Positions 5,444-8,074 of a stretch of 8,074 bases of DNA are shown here, in pieces. The position numbers were made by a program, and so were the translations under genes. The notes below the pieces were generated by a model that saw only the letters and a list, made by a program, of their open reading frames with translations, did no database searches and was not told the origin of the DNA. The DNA is from CAVQCT01 sp964520865 (GTDB lineage: Bacteria; Zixibacteria; MSB-5A5; GN15; FEB-12). Numbering within the stretch: position 1 is the first letter of the stretch; each line of letters opens with the position of its first letter. The stretch spans positions 1 to 8,074 of the forward strand of contig CAZFOY010000085.1 of NCBI GenBank assembly GCA_964520865.1, read 5' to 3'.

Positions 5444-5608
5444 GTCGGGTTTCTCCCTCGATCCCTAACAGGATCTCATCCGAAACGCCGACCTACGAAG
5501 ATATCTGAATCGCAACGGGCTGCAAACAATGTCGGGTTTCTTCTTCGGACGCGAAACGCGTCCTCATCCGGAACGCCGACCTACATGAGATAGTTGAATC
5601 GTAGCGGG
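5444..5608. repeat. Two tandem copies of a GTCGGGTTTC hairpin repeat (about 88-bp period)
   Basis: Each copy opens with GTCGGGTTTC (5444, 5531) and continues to CTCATCCGAAACGCCGACCTAC or CTCATCCGGAACGCCGACCTAC, then a GAATCG-containing tail. GTCGGGTTTC pairs with the RAAC-G-CCGAC end through a 10-bp stem with one bulged G. Inside is a second stem, GATCC/GGATC at 5460-5475 in copy 1 and GGACGCG/CGCGTCC at 5547-5563 in copy 2. The inner stem differs in sequence but still pairs. The tail of copy 2 reaches the stop codon of the ABC gene. It resembles common GGTCGGGTT-type intergenic repeats. Confidence 0.7.
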
Positions 5609-7315
5609 TTACGGAGAGGCGGGGATTGACTCGTTGACTATTCGGCCGCTGTCAAGCATGATGACCCGGTCTACGTGCTCAATAGTGCTGGATCGATGTG
5701 CGATAATGATAGCCGTCTTGTCGGCAAGGATCTCTTTGAGGGCCTCTTTGATCAATCGTTCCGATTCGGAGTCGAGCGCCGAAGTCGCTTCATCGAGAAT
5801 CAACACCGCCGGATTCTTGACGATCGCGCGGGCGAGGCAGAGGCGCTGACGTTCTCCGCCCGATACGGTAACACCCCGTTCTCCAACCTGGGTGCGATAG
5901 CCGTCGGGTAGGCTCATCACGAAATCATGAATGTTAGCGGCCTTTGCTGCGGCAATGATCTCTGCCTCGGATGCTTCCGGATGTCCGTACGCGATATTGT
6001 CAAAGATACTCATCCTGAACAACATCGGGTCCTGCTCAACCAGCGCAACATGCTGTCTCAACGAGCGAAGGGAGAGGTTTCTCAGGTTGACTCCGTCGAG
6101 CTTGACCGATCCGCTCTGCGGATCAAAGAACCGCATCAGCAGATTCACAACAGTGGTCTTCCCGCAGCCTGAGGCTCCGATCAGGCCGATTTTTTCCTGC
6201 GGTTGAATGTGAAGCGAAAGATCCCCGACCTTGAATCCGGACGGGCCATAGGCAAAACTGACATTGTCGAACCGGATCTCACCGTGAACATCGGAAAGAA
6301 TAACCGCTGCAGGAGACTCGACGACTTCGGGCTGAATGTCGAGATATTCGAAAATCCTGTCCACAGAAGCCATCGCCGACTTTACTTGAATATGAGTATC
6401 GGCAATGCCGCGTACCGGTGCGTAGAGATAGGTCAGCAGAATATAGAATGCGATCAATTCGCCCAGTTTCATTCCGCCCGTTGCGACCAGATAAACACCC
6501 CAGGCCAGCACGACTATCGGCCCCATCATATTGATGAATTGTACGAGATTGACGCCGAGCGATGAAGTTATGCTCGCTTTGACCATCATCGGATTAAGTC
6601 TGTCGATAATCGACTCGACCTGCTTTTCCTCGCGGTTTTCCTGACCATACGCCTTGATCGTCTTTATCCCGAGCAGCGACTCCTGAAGTCTTGCCGACAG
6701 CTCAGCCATCGTCTGCTGCACTACGTTCATCAGCCCGTTCAGCCTGCCGCCGAATTTGCTGGTCGCGAAGACTGTCAGCGGTACCGGTATGACAGCGACC
6801 AGCGTCAACATCCAGTTCGTCCGCAGCAAATAGACAAGAATGCCGAGCAGCATCAGAATATTCGCGACGAACACGAGCAGCGTAATACTCAGCATATCCT
6901 GCAGCCGCCCGACATCGGAAAGCAATCGCGACATAACCTCGCCCGTCTGATGTTCGCCGTGAAAACGAATCGAGAGTTTCTGGAGATGGGAGAAGAGTTG
7001 AATCCGCAGGTCTTTGATAATATTCGTTCCGATGTATGCGGCAAGATAGTCCCGCACCCATGAGAAGATCACATCGAGAAGATAGATGACAAGTAGAAAG
7101 CCACCGAACAGAAGGATTGGTTTGAGATTACCTATTCCATTGCCAGAGCTTAGCAGGTTCGGGATGAGCGTGTCGATCATGTACTGGATCGCGCCCGGTA
7201 ACGCCAGCATGAGGGCGGTGAGTACGACCATCACCAGCAGGGTCAAAAGCTGAAGTTTCCAGTACGGTTTGAGATACTGCCAGAGGCGATTATATTTGCT
7301 GGTAACGCGGGTCAT
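5609..7315 (-). CDS. ABC exporter half-transporter (MsbA/multidrug type), permease fused to ATPase
   Basis: The 568-residue protein is the normal length for a homodimeric or heterodimeric ABC exporter half. Residues 1-320 form the type I exporter membrane domain with about six helices (for example 21-45, 66-88, 143-164, 167-185, 254-278, 284-300) and the FHGEHQTGEVMSR coupling region at 118-130. The ATPase domain has Walker A GASGCGKT at 380-387, Q-loop Q428, signature VSGGERQR at 484-491, Walker B VLILDE at 504-509, the D-loop SALD and the switch H540. Every catalytic residue is present, so it should hydrolyse ATP without a partner. No peptidase domain is fused. The start codon lies inside the end of the upstream radical SAM gene, with GGAG seven bases before it, so translation is probably coupled. 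Substrate is unknown; lipid, drug or a product tied to the radical SAM enzyme are all possible. Confidence 0.95.
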   Translation of the reverse strand: MTRVTSKYNRLWQYLKPYWKLQLLTLLVMVVLTALMLALPGAIQYMIDTLIPNLLSSGNGIGNLKPILLFGGFLLVIYLLDVIFSWVRDYLAAYIGTNIIKDLRIQLFSHLQKLSIRFHGEHQTGEVMSRLLSDVGRLQDMLSITLLVFVANILMLLGILVYLLRTNWMLTLVAVIPVPLTVFATSKFGGRLNGLMNVVQQTMAELSARLQESLLGIKTIKAYGQENREEKQVESIIDRLNPMMVKASITSSLGVNLVQFINMMGPIVVLAWGVYLVATGGMKLGELIAFYILLTYLYAPVRGIADTHIQVKSAMASVDRIFEYLDIQPEVVESPAAVILSDVHGEIRFDNVSFAYGPSGFKVGDLSLHIQPQEKIGLIGASGCGKTTVVNLLMRFFDPQSGSVKLDGVNLRNLSLRSLRQHVALVEQDPMLFRMSIFDNIAYGHPEASEAEIIAAAKAANIHDFVMSLPDGYRTQVGERGVTVSGGERQRLCLARAIVKNPAVLILDEATSALDSESERLIKEALKEILADKTAIIIAHRSSTIEHVDRVIMLDSGRIVNESIPASP

Positions 7316-8074
7316 TCAACCACTCCGGAAAGTATTTTTCTGCGGCATACCGAAAGGCGTCATCGGCAAGACCGCAACGAAAACGATCTTCTCGCATTGA
7401 GAGCAAGTCTCCCCACAATCCCTGTCGGCCGTTGGTCAGGTCACCCGAAGGATACGAATCGAGTGAGCCTTCGTACTGATCCCGATCCTCCCGCCACCAC
7501 TCCGGGCTTAAGAATTGGCTGCCGAACTCCTGTTCGTAGAACGTTCGATTCCTGTCCAGTTCGCATCCGGGATAATGCATGTACTGACGGCAAACCCACA
7601 TGAGGTATGAATCGGGCACGTCAAGGAGGCTGTCGATAACGGACATCGTCTCGTTCAACGTGTCTTCGGTTTCTCCCGGGTGATTGAATATGATATTTGC
7701 CCGGTGCAGGATTCGATGTTCTGAAAGCATGCGGCTTATCCGGCGAAACCGATCGAGGTACTTGCCCGGCTGCTTGGTCTTGTGCATCAGCTGAAGAATT
7801 CTTGGCGAGCCGGATTCCACTCCAAACTGCACTTCGACATTCATTCCGGTTAGCAGTTCGATGTCCTCTTCGTCCATATACTCCGCCCGTGTCTCGAAGA
7901 TCGCCTGATATGACGGCTTTGTGGCGGCCAGCAGTCTCAGAAACTCCTTCCGCCAGGCCGGTCTCAGTCCGAAACAGGCATCGGCTATTCCTACTATCTG
8001 CGGATTATATCTGCCTGCGGCATCTTCTATCAGATCAACCGCCTGCGTCGGTGTAAGCGAACGCCACCGACGAT
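7290..8074 (-). CDS. Radical SAM protein, C-terminal part (probably B12-binding type), runs off window
   Basis: The minus-strand frame is open from the right edge to the TAA at 7290-7292, giving about 260 C-terminal residues. It contains the later half of a radical SAM barrel: IVGIADACFGLRPAWRKEF, then FETRAEYMDEEDIELL, QFGVESGSPRILQLMHK and the ANIIFNHPGETEDTL block. These match radical SAM enzymes of the cobalamin-binding/elongator-like fold superfamily. The CxxxCxxC cluster site and any B12-binding domain would lie upstream, outside the window, so both are inferred. The tail (CRQYMHYPGCEL to PEWLNDPRYQQI) includes several aromatic residues and two cysteines. An internal ATG at 7875-7877 is not the true start, because conserved sequence precedes it. 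The 26-bp overlap with the ABC exporter gene indicates one operon. The reaction cannot be named. Confidence 0.9.
   Translation of the reverse strand, partial: RRWRSLTPTQAVDLIEDAAGRYNPQIVGIADACFGLRPAWRKEFLRLLAATKPSYQAIFETRAEYMDEEDIELLTGMNVEVQFGVESGSPRILQLMHKTKQPGKYLDRFRRISRMLSEHRILHRANIIFNHPGETEDTLNETMSVIDSLLDVPDSYLMWVCRQYMHYPGCELDRNRTFYEQEFGSQFLSPEWWREDRDQYEGSLDSYPSGDLTNGRQGLWGDLLSMREDRFRCGLADDAFRYAAEKYFPEWLNDPRYQQI

Noticed and set aside
7290..7877. Radical SAM gene starting at the internal ATG at 7877
   Set aside because: The frame stays open to the window edge, and the upstream residues match conserved radical SAM segments.

Overview
The window looks like a chromosomal stretch from a bacterium of moderate-to-high GC content. 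It uses the standard genetic code: TGG is the tryptophan codon throughout and TGA ends several genes. The one exception is a TGA at the catalytic position of a peroxiredoxin, which is best read as selenocysteine, so the host should carry the Sec machinery (SelA, SelB, SelC, SelD). The tRNA at the left edge has no encoded CCA. Long intergenic stretches are full of palindromic repeats of kinds I associate with uncultured environmental lineages. A Zixibacteria/FCB-like or deltaproteobacteria-like source is only a guess.

Left part, plus strand. The edge holds a tRNA-Met(CAT) that lacks its first two bases. After it come a good TATAAT box, a small and doubtful proline/lysine-rich ORF (216-404) and a nested stem-loop. 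Then comes a two-gene unit: a GH15 glucoamylase/trehalase-like hydrolase (565-2403) and, 36 bp later, an SDR closely resembling Bacillus-type glucose 1-dehydrogenase (2440-3243). Together they suggest a short route: an alpha-glucoside or trehalose is cut to glucose, and glucose is oxidised to gluconolactone.

Middle. A minus-strand four-helix membrane protein of unknown function (3351-3680) converges on the SDR. Positions 3681-4610 contain no credible gene. They hold at least three kinds of palindromic repeat: a CCCACGT hairpin, a tandemly duplicated MITE-like element with near-inverted ends (TGTCATTGCGAGG / CCTCGCGATGACG), and a cluster of GC-rich hairpins. A perfect 26-bp palindrome at 4552-4577 probably ends transcription of the peroxiredoxin.

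Right part, all minus strand. The peroxiredoxin (4611-5321) reads through an in-frame TGA at 5067-5069, exactly where the peroxidatic cysteine belongs. Coding similarity continues in the same frame on both sides, and hairpins that could serve as a SECIS lie at and after the TGA. Its own promoter region (5322-5443) has a TTGACA box, a strong Shine-Dalgarno and a small direct repeat. Two copies of a GTCGGGTTTC hairpin repeat separate it from a complete ABC exporter half-transporter (5609-7315). That gene overlaps by 26 bp the 3' end of a radical SAM gene running off the window's right edge. The overlap indicates a translationally coupled operon.

The most notable item is the selenocysteine peroxiredoxin. 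The class is known, but simple ORF calling splits or truncates this gene.
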